A DNA stretch of 64,000 nt from Viola odorata (taxonomy: Eukaryota > Streptophyta > Magnoliopsida > Malpighiales > Violaceae). The translations under genes were made by a program, and so were the position numbers. Shown one piece after another: positions 24,203-35,450 of this stretch. The stretch lies in contig OY829541.1 of NCBI GenBank assembly GCA_963691705.1, forward strand, positions 69,721,189-69,785,188, written 5' to 3'. Under the pieces are notes generated by a model that saw only the letters and a list, made by a program, of their open reading frames with translations, was not told the origin of the DNA and made no database searches. The first letter of the stretch is position 1, and each line of letters begins with the position of its first letter.

Positions 24203-24915
24203 TACCTAATCACTTTGTTGGCAGAGGTGGTAGGATTTAGGATGATTTATCTTACTCCTATCAGTAGCTTAAGTTTTGGAGTATATTTCATCACTTTCGT
24301 GATGATGATAATATTATGGATGATTTATCTGTGATGGTGATAATGTTCTGGATAAAATGTTGATCTCAATTAATTTGAAGAATTTTAACTTCTGCTCATT
24401 ATTATTATTTCATTATATGGGGAAAATAGAGCTAAGTAGGTTTTTACGTTTTCAAGTATCTGGTAATGATCCCTACATTGTTCCTAATAGATCCGATTGA
24501 TTAAATTAAATTAAATTTTAATTTTCGGAAATTATGCATATCTATTTCCTATTATAATATACTCCCTCCTACCTAATCACTTTGTTGGCAGAGGTGGTAG
24601 GATTTAGGATGATTTATCTTACTCCTATCAGTAGCTTAAGTTTTGGAGCATATTTCATCACTTTCGTGATGATGATCTGTGATGGTGATAATGTTCTGGA
24701 CAAAATGTTAATCTCAATTACTTTGAAAAACTTTAACTTCAGCTCATTATTATTATTTCATTATATGAGGAAATAGAGCTAAGTAGGTTTTTATGTTTTC
24801 AAATATCTGGTAATGATCCCTACATTGTTCCTAATAGGTCCGATTGATTAAATTAAATTAATTTTTAATTTTCAAAAATTATGCAAATCTATTTTCCTAT
24901 TATAATATAATATAT
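24203..24915. repeat. 367-bp tandem duplication in unit 2 with a MITE-end junction
   Basis: tacctaatcactttgttggc starts at 24203 and again at 24570. The first copy is unit-1-like and ends in the first bases of the Stowaway element (actccctcc at 24561-24569). The second runs into the empty-site sequence seen in units 3 and 4. This is a recombination junction between a MITE-bearing and a MITE-free unit. Confidence 0.75.
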
Positions 24916-25242
24916 TTGACATGGCATTTACAAAATGTTAAATATTAATAATTTCTGACTGCCGCGTGGCAACAAATATAATGAAAAAACTTATTTTCTT
25001 TAGTTTAAGCTAGTGGGTCCTACAAGCTGATTCATCATTATCATCCCTTTTCCTCCTCTTAACAAAAACCTCTCCACTAACACCAACCAACCATCGTCTC
25101 TCCCACCCTCCACTAACACACCATATCACGTTAAATTGTATCTTTAACCAATTAAAAGAAAGCCCACACTACGTATACAAGAGACTCACCGGTCATCGTA
25201 TCGGCATATCCTTCTTCTCCTTTAAAACTTCCAATTAAAGAG

Positions 25243-25464
25243 TTGTTAGATTATAATTGGACAAGTGAAACAAGGGACGAGGTTGTTGCCAAACGGAGGA
25301 GGAGGGAGGCGGAGAACCAGAACGGCATGGTGATCGGCGTTGTTGTGCGCGGTGATTTCTTTTCTTTTCTTGGACAGATGGTTTTTCAGGGAATGGTGAT
25401 GATGAGGATTGAGGAGGCTACTGGATTATATGTCAATGTAGGATTACATGTCAATGTAAGATAA
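25243..25464 (+). other. Conserved coding-like fragment LLDYNWTSETRDE, copy 2
   Basis: Second copy of the fragment described at 16920. It is nearly identical, with no ATG at the start and an identical stop position. It is followed by a sequence shared by all units (cggcctgtctgacatattca). Confidence 0.4.
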
Positions 25465-25859
25465 AATATTTTTTCAACATTGTTAAACTCGGCCTGTCTG
25501 ACATATTCAACAAGAAAACCGGGTTGAAAAATCCTTGATCTTCGGGTCTGGTTTAAAAATTGGACCACTTGGTTGTTCGAACTGATCCGGATTAAACCGT
25601 ATTGATTAATCAATAAAAATAAATTTAAAAAAAATGCTAAATATGTTAACATGTTGGCCGACAAAAAGAAAAGAAAAGCAATGTAGGAGACAAACAACCA
25701 ATCAACAACAACAAAGTTTGATACAAAATTGCCTAATTAATTAATGCTTGAAAGAAAAAGAAAAAAAAACTGCTCTCTCATTTTACAGTTGCTCATGTGA
25801 TAAAACCAAGCACAAAATAAGGTTTGTCAGCAACAAAGATTAGCATATCATACAGAACA

Positions 25860-26098
25860 TTATCCCTTCATCGTAAAGACAAGGCATGCATAACATAAGG
25901 CCATTCCGAAGTATTTAACTATCTCGAAACCAACATTACATAGCGCAGTCATAAAATAAAACTGGAAATCCACAAAATGGAGAGAGTTCATCACCACCAA
26001 TACATGGCAAAGCCAACATAGTACTAAAGGGGGAGAAAGAACCACACTGGTTGGATGGTGCATATCATGACCACAAAATTTGCAACCGCTTTTCATTC
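25860..26098 (-). pseudogene. Exon-5-like CxxC/HH-P module downstream of P2
   Basis: Copy of the module behind P1: GMKSGCKFCGHDMHHPTS after a canonical acceptor, then LVLCWLCH and a stop. P2 ends at 26375 upstream of it, so it would be 3' UTR unless an unusual splice removes the P2 stop. Confidence 0.5.
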
Positions 26099-26374
26099 CT
26101 GAAATTGAAATTGAAATTGAAGTCATTAAACAACATAGCAAAATACATTATGTTTTGCAACTTATTAGCCGTATGAAGATTATTGCAGTTAAGAAAAGCA
26201 AAAAAAAGCATGCTTACACAGCAGCAGAAGGAAAGGAAACTTATTAGCCTTAGTATCCATTACACTACAACTACGTAGTGCAATTAAAATTAAACTATCC
26301 ATCCATAAGCATGATTACACCAGCAGCAGAAAGGAGCAGAAGGAAAGGAAACTCACTCTTGAAGGAAGACAGAC

Positions 26375-27415
26375 TCAGAAGTCAGAACTGTAGTCAGCTG
26401 TTAATGGGCATTCAAGGATCGGAACACTAACACGCCTAACACACCTTGGATCCAGCCTGAACATTCCATTGTCTCCCCAATTCAAACCATGAGAATTTTG
26501 CGCTATGAAATATTCTTTTTCTCCAGACCCGAACCCGATCAGTGTCACCGCATGACCACGATGTTTCTTTTTATCAGCCTCCGATAATTCCGCAAAACAT
26601 AATCCCTCGTAAATACAATTACGGGCATATTCCATACTCCAATATGAAAAGTCCCAATCTGGGGAAAAAGTAGCAACCACAGGTCCATTATTTCTAATTT
26701 CTTTAACAACTTCATCAAATTTCATGGTCTCATCTGTCTCCTCTGCCCACTTCCCCACTAATGTATAATTATCAATACGTGAGACAACAAATTCCTGTAA
26801 GAAGAATGTAGTTAATTAATGATATAATTAACAATGATATGCTAATAATAAAATAATAAAATAAACAAACCATCATCTGCTGACGCTCTTCGTCTGTCAA
26901 TTCCTCGTCGTCCGCCACTTCTTCCATCACTCCGTCTCCCGCCACTTCTTCCATCACTCCTTCCATCACTCCTTCCATCGCACTTTCCATCACTCCGTCG
27001 TCCGACGGTTCGGTGTCACTATTCAGTCGGAAAACCCAACTACAATGATCCAAGGAAAAACCTCTATCAGCCAAATCTTGCAGGTTATGGAGTACATCCT
27101 TCATAGAGAGAGGAGGAGGCCATATCCCAGCCTTACGATATCGGCCTTCAATTGCATACGCCAGAGCATGGGCGGTGCAATCACCTACCAATACATGAAA
27201 TGAAAAATAGATAAAACATCTACAAAAAACAGATAAAACATGAACATGAACTGAAACAAAAGGAGGCATACCACAAATAAAACAATAAATAAGTTACATA
27301 TACCTCCTTGGTTAGAGACCGGAGGAAGTATAGCCAGGTTGTAATCCACCGTGGAGTCGGAGTATTGACGGTAACAAAATTCCTCTTTCAAAGTTGCCTT
27401 CTCATAGGAATCCAT
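26375..27415 (-). CDS. Papain-like cysteine protease (C1A-like) P2, no prodomain
   Basis: Three exons (27415-27304, 27184-26871, 26794-26375) join in phase to 281 residues. Papain landmarks are in order. PPVSNQGGDCTAHALAYAIEG holds the nucleophile Cys40. GPVVATFSPDWDF precedes RGHAVTLIGFG with His223. AQNSHGLNWGDNG holds Asn242. The family hydrolyses peptide bonds, usually in vacuole or apoplast, but P2 has no signal peptide and no I29-type prodomain. Oddities: the oxyanion Gln is at Cys-4 instead of Cys-6 because the first CG of CGSC is missing, Trp of NSWG is His, and an acidic GVMEE-repeat linker (~residues 95-135) lengthens the Cys-His spacing. It is divergent from C3 under a shared leader. 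Activity is unproven. Confidence 0.72.
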
Positions 27416-27785
27416 AATTTTACGAACAAGCAGAAGAATGCAGATCCTAGCGCCGACCCAAATAAACTTTTGTGAATTAGGTCTCTTTGCGGGTGGAGAA
27501 AAAACAAGAAAAATTGGTCAGATGATGAACGCATGGAGAAAAAACAAGAAAGCAAATTGGTCAGAAACATTGTTAGGCAGATCGAATCAGTGATTGAGGA
27601 GAACAATTACCTTTACGAACAAGCAGAAGAATGCAGATCCCAGCGGTGGCCGACCCAAATTAACTTTTGTGAATTAGGTCTCTTTGCGGGTGGTGATATA
27701 TTTGGGTATCTGTTTGTACTCACTTGCATTTACCGTTGTGTCCCTTCAGCCCAATTTCATCAAATATGTGACAGTAATAATAGTT
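27416..27785 (-). promoter_or_regulatory. P2 leader/promoter (inverted homologue of the C leader)
   Basis: The minus strand contains ggatctgcattcttctgctt twice, once ~50 bases before the ATG. It also has the caatgtttctgaccaatttg block and the distal ggacacaacggtaaatgc block, all homologous to the C1-C4 upstream region. This implies that the two gene families share ancestral promoter sequence. Confidence 0.55.
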
Positions 27786-29795
27786 AGCGTTGTGACAGTA
27801 AGAACAAAACAAGGTTCTTTTCTTTTTCTTTTTCTTTTTTTTTTTTTTTTTAGTAGTAACTCTTTATTTATTTTTTCTGGAAAATATATATTATTTTTAT
27901 TTTTTTATAGAAGAAAAGATTTTAAAGTCTTACAATACGCGAGTACGAATCTCCTAAACTGTCCCCAAGTAAAAGAAACAAAATTGTATCGAAACCTAGT
28001 CGTGCCATTGAAAGGAAGGAACTCGGTAATTAACCCTAGTAAAATTAACACAATTGAAATATGTACTTTTTTCCAAACTAACTTTCAGGATCAGTTTTCA
28101 CTTTCTCATTGGGATTAACAACTCCACCTCGAACAAACGTCTTTGATCCATGCGCATTATCCCCCTGGAATGACTCCACAAACTCTTGATACATCTAAGC
28201 TGTTTCATCCTCCGCCCTCTTTACAAAGAAAAGGAAAGCTGCATTAGTTTCATCAAAACACAGTCCTTTTCAGCTTAAGGTCTCAGTAATCAATGTAAAT
28301 ACCTTTTTCTTTGCCTCTTCTTCCTCTATGTTTCTGAAACGTAGTCTTTTCCGTGTAATCGAGAAAAAACTAATCTTCTTCGCAACAATTCCTCCCTACT
28401 GAAATTCCAAAAAAGAAAAAAAAAGGAGCAAATCAAAACTTAAATGCTGCAAGCGTACGTGTCTCAAGTAATTCGATTTTGCGAGCTAACAAGATTCATG
28501 AGTTGATCATAAGCTGCCGTAACTAAAACACCAACGCTAATTTCCAATTTAATGTTAGCACAATCACGTAAAGCTGAGTAATGGGATTCAAACGGAGGAG
28601 CAGATAAAGTAACACCGAATTGAAATTGAATGAGGGGTAGAGAGCGAACCGGATTTGACGACCAAGTCAAGGGAGCAAAATCATAATCAGAATCAGAATC
28701 GGAATCAGCTGAAGTATGTGACTGTCGTTAGAGTTTGTGTAGTTTGAAGAAGGAGATGGCTGGGCTGATGCGTTCCTTTCCTGGGAGTTTTTCGGCTTTT
28801 CCTGGTAAAGCGATGAATCGAGTGACTGCGTTACGAAACTTATCACTTATGTATTCCTTTGATAGATTGGGATAAAATAATAGTATTATGGAGAAACTAC
28901 TTTATAAAATATTTCACTAAATTTTCTATAGTTTAAAATGAATTTATTTATAATAATAATTAAAAGGTTCAAAAATTTATGAAATTTTAGCCAAACAAAT
29001 ATGAAATAAATATTTTGTATACATAAAAAAATGACAGTCATTGAGGTAGAACTTAATATTTAAAATTATTTAGAAAAAATAAATTATTTTTTAAGTATTT
29101 ACTTCACCGTGGAAAAATTTACAGAAAAATTAAATCATAATAATATCTTGCTATATGTATATTATTTTTGTATAGGTATATTAGACTTTTTATATAATAT
29201 TTACAAGATGATTAAATTTTACAAATAGTTAAATTTAATTTTGAAATTTTCAATAATTATTCATACGGCAAACTTCTTTTAAATTTGTGTGTAAAAAAAA
29301 GTATCTCTTAAATTTATTTGAAGTAAACAATATTTTATGTAAGCATGATAAATAACTAAATAATTACAATATAGATCTTAGAATACTTAAAAATAATATT
29401 AAAAAAAAATATAGATCCGATGCGTTTGAGATAGTTTGAGGACATGCCCCGGATATATCTTGGATATTTTGAGGACAATTTGACTATAATTTTTTTTTGC
29501 TTTTTTTGTTTCAATTTAAAATTTTACATTTTAAACATATTTAATGATGTATTACGTTGTTAATATATAAGTATTTCCATATTGTTAATTTTACCTTTTT
29601 TACCTTTTTAATATATTTAATGATGTACTCCCTCCGTGTGTTTTTAAATGTCTTTCTAAGATAGTAGAAAAACGTAAAACAATGATCTTTGATCTTATTT
29701 TATTCCACATTATTTTATTTTTTCTCCTAATTTTCACTCAAATTACTACACCATCATCAAATTGGGTTGATTTATAAAAAAAAATTATCATTTGC
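27786..29795. other. Insertion-like AT-rich spacer between the P2 and C3 leaders
   Basis: Absent between P1/C2 and P3/C4. It contains a T-rich tract (~27806-27850), the minus-strand gene-like fragment at 28120-28700, then strongly AT-rich DNA. A lone MITE-like terminus (tactccctccgtgtg at ~29635) has no visible partner end. It roughly doubles the distance between P2 and C3. Confidence 0.5.
28120..28700 (-). pseudogene. Gene-like fragment with coding-like exons, unidentified
   Basis: Minus-strand frames look protein-like: FGVTLSAPPFESHYSALRD, then LEISVGVLVTAAYDQLMNLV (28700-28464). After an acceptor-like tttcag, GGIVAKKISFFSITRKRLRF follows, ending KKK at a GT donor (~28300). The first frame has a stop upstream without an ATG and ends in a stop before the second part. 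It looks like a captured or decayed piece of a cellular gene. I do not recognise the family. Confidence 0.35.
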
Positions 29796-30109
29796 ACAAA
29801 ATATATGCTTCGGAAAAAATAAAATGACAAGTACTTATAATAGTAGAAATCCGGAGGAAAACGACATTTATTAAAAAACGGAGAGAGTATCACAGAAGGT
29901 ATAGAATCAATATACTTTTTAGTCAATCCATATTGGCCTCCTAGCTCTCACTGTCACATACAATATTTGATGAAATCGGTAAAGCAAAGATTTGGAAATT
30001 CAAATTATTATTTTTTACTACTAATATAAAAAATGGAAACTAAGCGCACATTAGCACGAATATATTAAAAGGAGTTGAAGTTAATAAAAAATTAGGCTGA
30101 AGGGACACA

Positions 30110-30827
30110 ACGGTAAATGCACAAACAGTCCCCAAATATATCACCGCCCGCAGCCCTAATTCAGTTCTTCTGCTTGTTCGTAAAGGTAATTGTTCTTCTC
30201 AATCTCTGTCTCGCCAATCACTGATTCGATCTGCTTCACAATGTTTCTCACCAATTTGTTTTCTTGTTTTTTCTCCATGCGTTCATCATCTGACCAGTTT
30301 GAACCCTCCCATCTTTTCATCGTTTTCATTCCACCTCCCACTCCCACTCCCAGGTAAATACTCTTCTTAGGAACACGCGATTTCAACAAATACTGCCTTT
30401 TGTTTGTTTGTCTGCTATCGGAAGCCATGTCATCTGTTCTGCTGTTATCGGAACTCTCGGCTATTCTTTATATATACATGTTCTGTTTGTTCGCAGAGGT
30501 AATAGTTTTCGTCAATCATTGGTCTGCCTGACAATGTTTCTGACCAACTTGTTTTCTTCTTTTTTTCTCCGTGCGTCCATCTATTTTGGTGCTATTTATT
30601 CTTCTTCGTACCCTTTTTCTTCATCATTTTCGTTCCACCACCCACTCGATATATATACATGTTTTCATTCAGAATTACACTGGAATCAGATGTATACTGT
30701 CTTTTTGCTGCTTTAATTCAATGTGATTATAATTGCTGGTATTTGTGTGTAATATATTAAACAAATTAGTTGAGTTATAAATCAGTAGTGAATTACAATT
30801 ACATGAATTGCATGCAGATACATAACA
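30110..30827 (+). promoter_or_regulatory. C3 promoter and leader
   Basis: Same organisation as the C1 leader. It lacks the short tcatcatctgt duplication present in units 1, 2 and 4. As a result the antisense frame MASDSRQTNKRQYLLKS stays open for 90 codons (30428-30156) here, against 63 elsewhere. The antisense frame overlaps the sense leader and is more likely incidental. Confidence 0.5.
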
Positions 30828-31734
30828 ATGCAACGTTGGAATATGAACGCGTTAAAGGAAATATCAGAATCTGAAAACAGTGAGATGTAAGTTTTGTAGA
30901 ATAAGTTCCTCAGTTTTAGTTTTAGTTAGCAGTTTGGTTGGCTTATTATTATTATTACAAGTTTTGGTTGTTTATAATTATTTAGGTTTTTGAATCTGAA
31001 AACTACGGAAGAAATTGAACGAATAATGGAATCTGAAATCAAGATGTAAGTTTTGTAGAATAATTTCCTCAGTTTTAGGTTTAGTTAGAGATTTGGTTGG
31101 CTTATTATTACCAGTTTTGGTTGTTTATAATTATTTAGGTATGACAATCTGAAAACTATGGAAGAAAGAGCTGCGTTTCGGAGGAAAAGAGAGCAGGAGT
31201 TCCTTTTGGATAGTGCAAATACTGGATTGGCACAATACAATGCGCAGAATGTGCGTTTTCTATTATTATTGTCTATCAAACAGTCACATTTAACTAATTT
31301 TATTTCATTTTATTTTTGGAAAAGGGAACTAATTTTCAGCTGGATAAGATTTCCTGCGAGGATCATTTCTTATTCCCGGGGGGTGGCTATTATCATGTCA
31401 ACTTCATTGCAGAGTCCAGCGATGGGTCCAACAATGAGAAACGTATGTTTTTTGCAGAGGTGGTAGGATTTATAGAGAGGGTTGTGACTGTTTGTTGCAT
31501 ATTGGACCCTGTTGCTGGTAAGGCTACTATATATATATGTGTGTGGTTGTGTTATCATCATATTGGACCCTGCTTGTGACGAATTTTGCTTGGTGTAATG
31601 TGTGGTTTGTAATTTCAATTTCAGGAATGGAGAGTGGTTGTGAGTTTTGTGATCACATAGTCTATCACCCGAGCGGTGTGTGCCTAGGCCCTTCAAAAAA
31701 GAAGAAAAAAGAAGAAAAAAGAGGAAGAAAGTGA
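30828..31734 (+). CDS. Cystatin-fold-like protein C3 (short subtype, DUF3615-like)
   Basis: Five exons (30828-30886, 30986-31045, 31139-31250, 31325-31517, 31625-31734) join in phase to 177 residues. Exon 2 is 33 bases shorter and exon 3 27 bases shorter than in C1, so the N-terminal part is compact. Core motifs persist: GLAQYNAQN, GGGYYHVNFIAESS, MFFAEVVGF, VCCILDP, and GCEFCDHIVYHPSGVC with a Lys-rich tail. C3 faces P2, the only open protease copy, across the P2/C3 intergenic region, making this the one complete pair in the array. The role is inferred from fold resemblance only. Confidence 0.7.
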
Positions 31735-31856
31735 GATGTTGATTAGAGGGGAAGTAAAGGTAATCTTTATCTTGCCAATCACTGATTCGATCTACTTAAC
31801 AATGTTTCTGGCCAATTTATTTTCTTGTAATGTGTGATTTGTAATTTGAATTTTAG

Positions 31857-31921
31857 GAATGGATAGTGGTCGTGGGTTTTGTGATCACACAGTCCATCAC
31901 CCGCTAGAGGTGTGTGCCTAG
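31857..31921 (+). pseudogene. Duplicated last exon of C3 (exon 5b)
   Basis: GMDSGRGFCDHTVHHPLEVCA after an acceptor-like ttttag, same phase as exon 5. The first Cys is replaced, as in the other units. Its presence in all units dates the exon duplication before the array expansion. Confidence 0.5.
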
Positions 31922-32610
31922 GCCCTACCTAATCACTTTGTTGGCAGAGGTGGTAGGATTTAGGATGATTTATCTTATTCCTGTCAGTAGTTTAAGTTTT
32001 GGAGTATATTAAAGTGATGATGATAATATTCTTATCTGTGATGGTGATAATGTTCCGGATGAAATGTTGATCTCAATTACTTTGAAGAACTTTAACTTCT
32101 GCTCATTATTATTATTTCATTATATGAGGAAAATAGAGCTAAATAGGTTTTTATGTTTTCAAGTATCTGGTAATGATCCCTACATTGTTCCTAATAGGTC
32201 CGATTGATTAAATTAAATTAAATTTTAATTTTCGGAAATTATGCAAATCTATTTTCCTATTATAATATAATATATTTGGCATGACATTTACAAAATATTA
32301 AATATTAATAATTTCTGACTGCCACATATCTGTTGTGGCAACAAATATAATGAAAAAACTTATTTTCTTTACTTTAAGCTAGTGGGTTCTACAAGCTGGC
32401 TCATCATTATCATCCCTTTTCCTTCTCTTAAAAAAACCTCTCCACCAACACCAACCAACCACCGTCTCTCCCACCCTCCACTAACACACCATATCACGTT
32501 AAATTCTATCTTTAACCAATTAAAAGAAAGCCCACACTACGCATACAGGAGACTCACCGGTCACCATATCGGCATATCCTTCTTCTCCTTTAAAACTTCC
32601 AATTAAAGAA

Positions 32611-32832
32611 TTGTTAGATTATAATTGGACAAGTGAAACAAGGGACGAGGTTGTTGCCAAACGGAGGAGGAGGGAGGCGGAGAACCAGAACGGCATGGTG
32701 ATCGGCGTTGTTGTTCGCGGTGATTTCTTTTCTTTTCTTGGACAGATGGTTTTTCAGGGAATGGTGATGATGAGGATTGAGGAGGCTATTGGATTATATA
32801 TCAATGTAGGATTATATGTCAATGTAAGATAA
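32611..32832 (+). other. Conserved coding-like fragment LLDYNWTSETRDE, copy 3
   Basis: Third copy of the recurring fragment, open for 73 codons from a TTG. Mostly synonymous or conservative differences from copies 1 and 2. Confidence 0.4.
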
Positions 32833-33117
32833 AATATTTTTTCAACATTGTTAAACTCGGCCTGTCTGACATATTCAACCGGAAAACCGGGTTGAAAAAT
32901 CCTTGATCTTTGGGTCTGGTTTAAAAATTGGGCCACTTGATTGTTCGAACTGATCCGGATTAAACCAAATTGATCAATAAAAATAAATTTAAAAAAAATG
33001 CTAAATATGTTAACATGTTGGCCGACAAAATGCAAATCACATGTAAAATAAATATAAGATACAAATTTCATTTATCTTTAAAAAAAATTATATATTTTAT
33101 ATAAATATTAATTTTTA

Positions 33118-33660
33118 TTTGCAGCGGTGGTTTGTTGTTTTGACGGTGTGCTGTGGTGACGGCGTGGTTGACGGCCGGGAGTGGCGCGATCGTCGGCGGG
33201 ATGAGATTTGTGGTGTCAGGGGCTGCGGTGGTTGTGGCAGCGGTGCTGGTTGTTTGTGTTTTGCAGGATGTTGAGTCGCGGTGATGGCGCGTTGTTTGTG
33301 GTTTTGTGTGGCCTGAGGTAGCGTGGTGACGCCGTTTGAGGCGGTCCGAGGTTTTGGGTGTCATTGGTGCGGGGGGTTGCCACAGCGTGGAGGTGCTTGT
33401 GGTAGGTCGGCTTGATGGTTGGACTCAGCGGTGGTGTGGACCGCGACGACGAGGTTTTGGCGTCGTGTGAGGTCCGTTGTGGATCGGCGATCGGCGTAGG
33501 TAACAGACGCCGAGGTGGTCGCGTTGGTGGTGGATCATGGCGATGGCGGCGACGAGTTTAGTACAAGATCTAGGTTTTTAGGTTTAGGTTTGGGTACTGT
33601 GTTTTGTTGGGCCTGGGCCTGGGTCTGGGTCTGGGCCTTCGGGTAGTTAGCTCGATGTTT
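33118..33660. other. GC-rich low-complexity segment
   Basis: Strikingly GC- and G-rich on the plus strand (gcggtggt, ggcgtggt, tgggcctgggtctggg repeats) compared with the AT-rich neighbourhood. The minus-strand frame 33364-33068 is Thr/His-rich and looks like a composition artefact. Probably part of a transposable element or captured DNA. Confidence 0.45.
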
Positions 33661-34159
33661 TACCTGTTGTTAGTGTCCGCTTAGTGCATGTTTGGGAACT
33701 CCTTTTCGTTTGCAGAAGTTGGTTTCAAAACCAAGAAGCTGGGTTGGGCTGTTTGGTGAACTCCTTTTCAAACCAAACTTCCCAAAAAATTTGAGTTCAA
33801 AACCAAGAAAATCCTTGGTTTTGAGAAGGGGCAAATTGCTCCAGCCCAAAACCAATAGTTTTGAGTAGAGGACGGGAAGCTCACTCTCAATAATTTTGGA
33901 CAAAATTATTGAGGGCATTCCTTGTTAATTACAAGCATGCCAGTATAAATAAAAAATAGAACAGCCATCCTTCTCTCATTCTCCCCTCATTTTTCCAGCT
34001 TCTCTCTCTCTCCTCCAGCCCGCACTCCCTCTTCTTCAAATCGTTCTCTTCTTCGTTCTCCACCCAAATCTTAGCCAAATTCTCTCAAAATTTAACCGAT
34101 TAATCCTTACATCTATACAAACAAAACCCATTGATCAATTTCACAAATCATCCGTCAAG

Positions 34160-35450
34160 TCCTCCCAAAATGGAAAATCCCACCACGCGGTTTTGATTTT
34201 AGGTTTTGGGTCCGCTCCTTCTCGATCTGCTGCTCATCCTCCGCCGCCCTGCTGCTCACCGTCTGCTCCTCCTCGCTCTGCTCCTCCTCGTTGGTTATCA
34301 AACATTTTGGTACCATCGCACAGCATCCACGGTAAGTCAATCTCCCTCTCTTTTCTTTGTTGGGCTTTTATAAATTTGGTACTTCTGCGTTTAATTTTTT
34401 GGATAAAATGCTGTTTTTGACTTGTATGAGCTGCATTTGTGCTGAATCGTGTAGTTTTGGTATGAGAATGAATGCTGGTTTGTGGTCACTGTTGCTTGGC
34501 ATTTTAGTGGAAATTGTATGTATATCGAACAATGATCATGTCTGGCATCACTAGGTAAAGTAATTACATGATTATTCAATAATTCTGGTTTGTATAATTC
34601 ATGCAAAGAACAGTACTAGTCTGATATCAGTAATTGAAAGGTAAAATGGTAATTATTCTATAGCTTTTCCATCACTTCTAGGCATTCTGCTGCTCTTCGG
34701 CAGAAAAAAATGGTTACTGATGGCATTTATTTGTAGTACAGTTTGACAACTTCGATGTTGGCAGAAACAGGAATGTCTGTGATGCCTTTGCTAGATGTTT
34801 AGACGAACACTTTAAACTTTTCAACTCTTCAACTCTTCATATGATTCCCATGATTCGTGTTACTAGAAGTTGCGTAAAACTGTTGGTATTGGTATCTACC
34901 AAATAGCTCAATTTATACTATAGTTTGTTGAATTTCCTCTACAATGGCATGTTGTAATTTCAGTCTGTGAGCTTGAATTTAGAATAGCACACGTAGAAAC
35001 TTGTATCAATTGAGACTGCAGATACACTGAGCTTTTTCATTTTCTCTTCAGCATGCGCAGGCAAATCTAACTATCACAGTAGATGCCACATCTCCCATAT
35101 TTTTTATTAGCTTAGACTATTTCCTTTAAATAATTTGTATATCTTGGGTTGCTTGTTTTGCTCCCCAGTACTGACCAGTATGATTTTCACCAGTGTTCTT
35201 GCAGTGAATGGCAGTACCGGAGCTGAAGACCCTGTTCGTAAGGTTGTTATAGCACTCGATTGTGCCTGAAACCATTTCCCTTATGTCTCTGTTACCTTGT
35301 TTTCTTCTCATTATCTAATAGAAGGTTGTTTGGTGTTGTTTATCAATAGGTTAACCGTTCATCTGATACTAACAAGAGAAGCAGATTCGGTAGTGATGTT
35401 GTCTGGAAGACGTACAAGAGAAGAAAGAAATCATTGATTCAGAACTGACT
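34160..35450 (+). pseudogene. Possible spliced gene fragment (two small 3' exons)
   Basis: A C/T-rich, leader-like region is followed by an exon ending catcgcacagcatccacg|gtaagt (34331). Two later exons, at about 35207-35242 and 35351-35448, join in phase. They encode NGSTGAEDPVRK and VNRSSDTNKRSRFGSDVVWK, ending KKSLIQN and a stop. The upstream frame WLSNILVPSHSIH is open but has no in-frame ATG, and the ATG at 34170 leads to a stop within nine codons. Basic, gene-like 3' end; probably a captured or decayed gene. Family not recognised. Confidence 0.35.

Noticed and set aside
33068..33364. 98-codon Thr/His-rich minus-strand ORF
   Set aside because: Low-complexity product of the GC-rich repeats; no codon structure.
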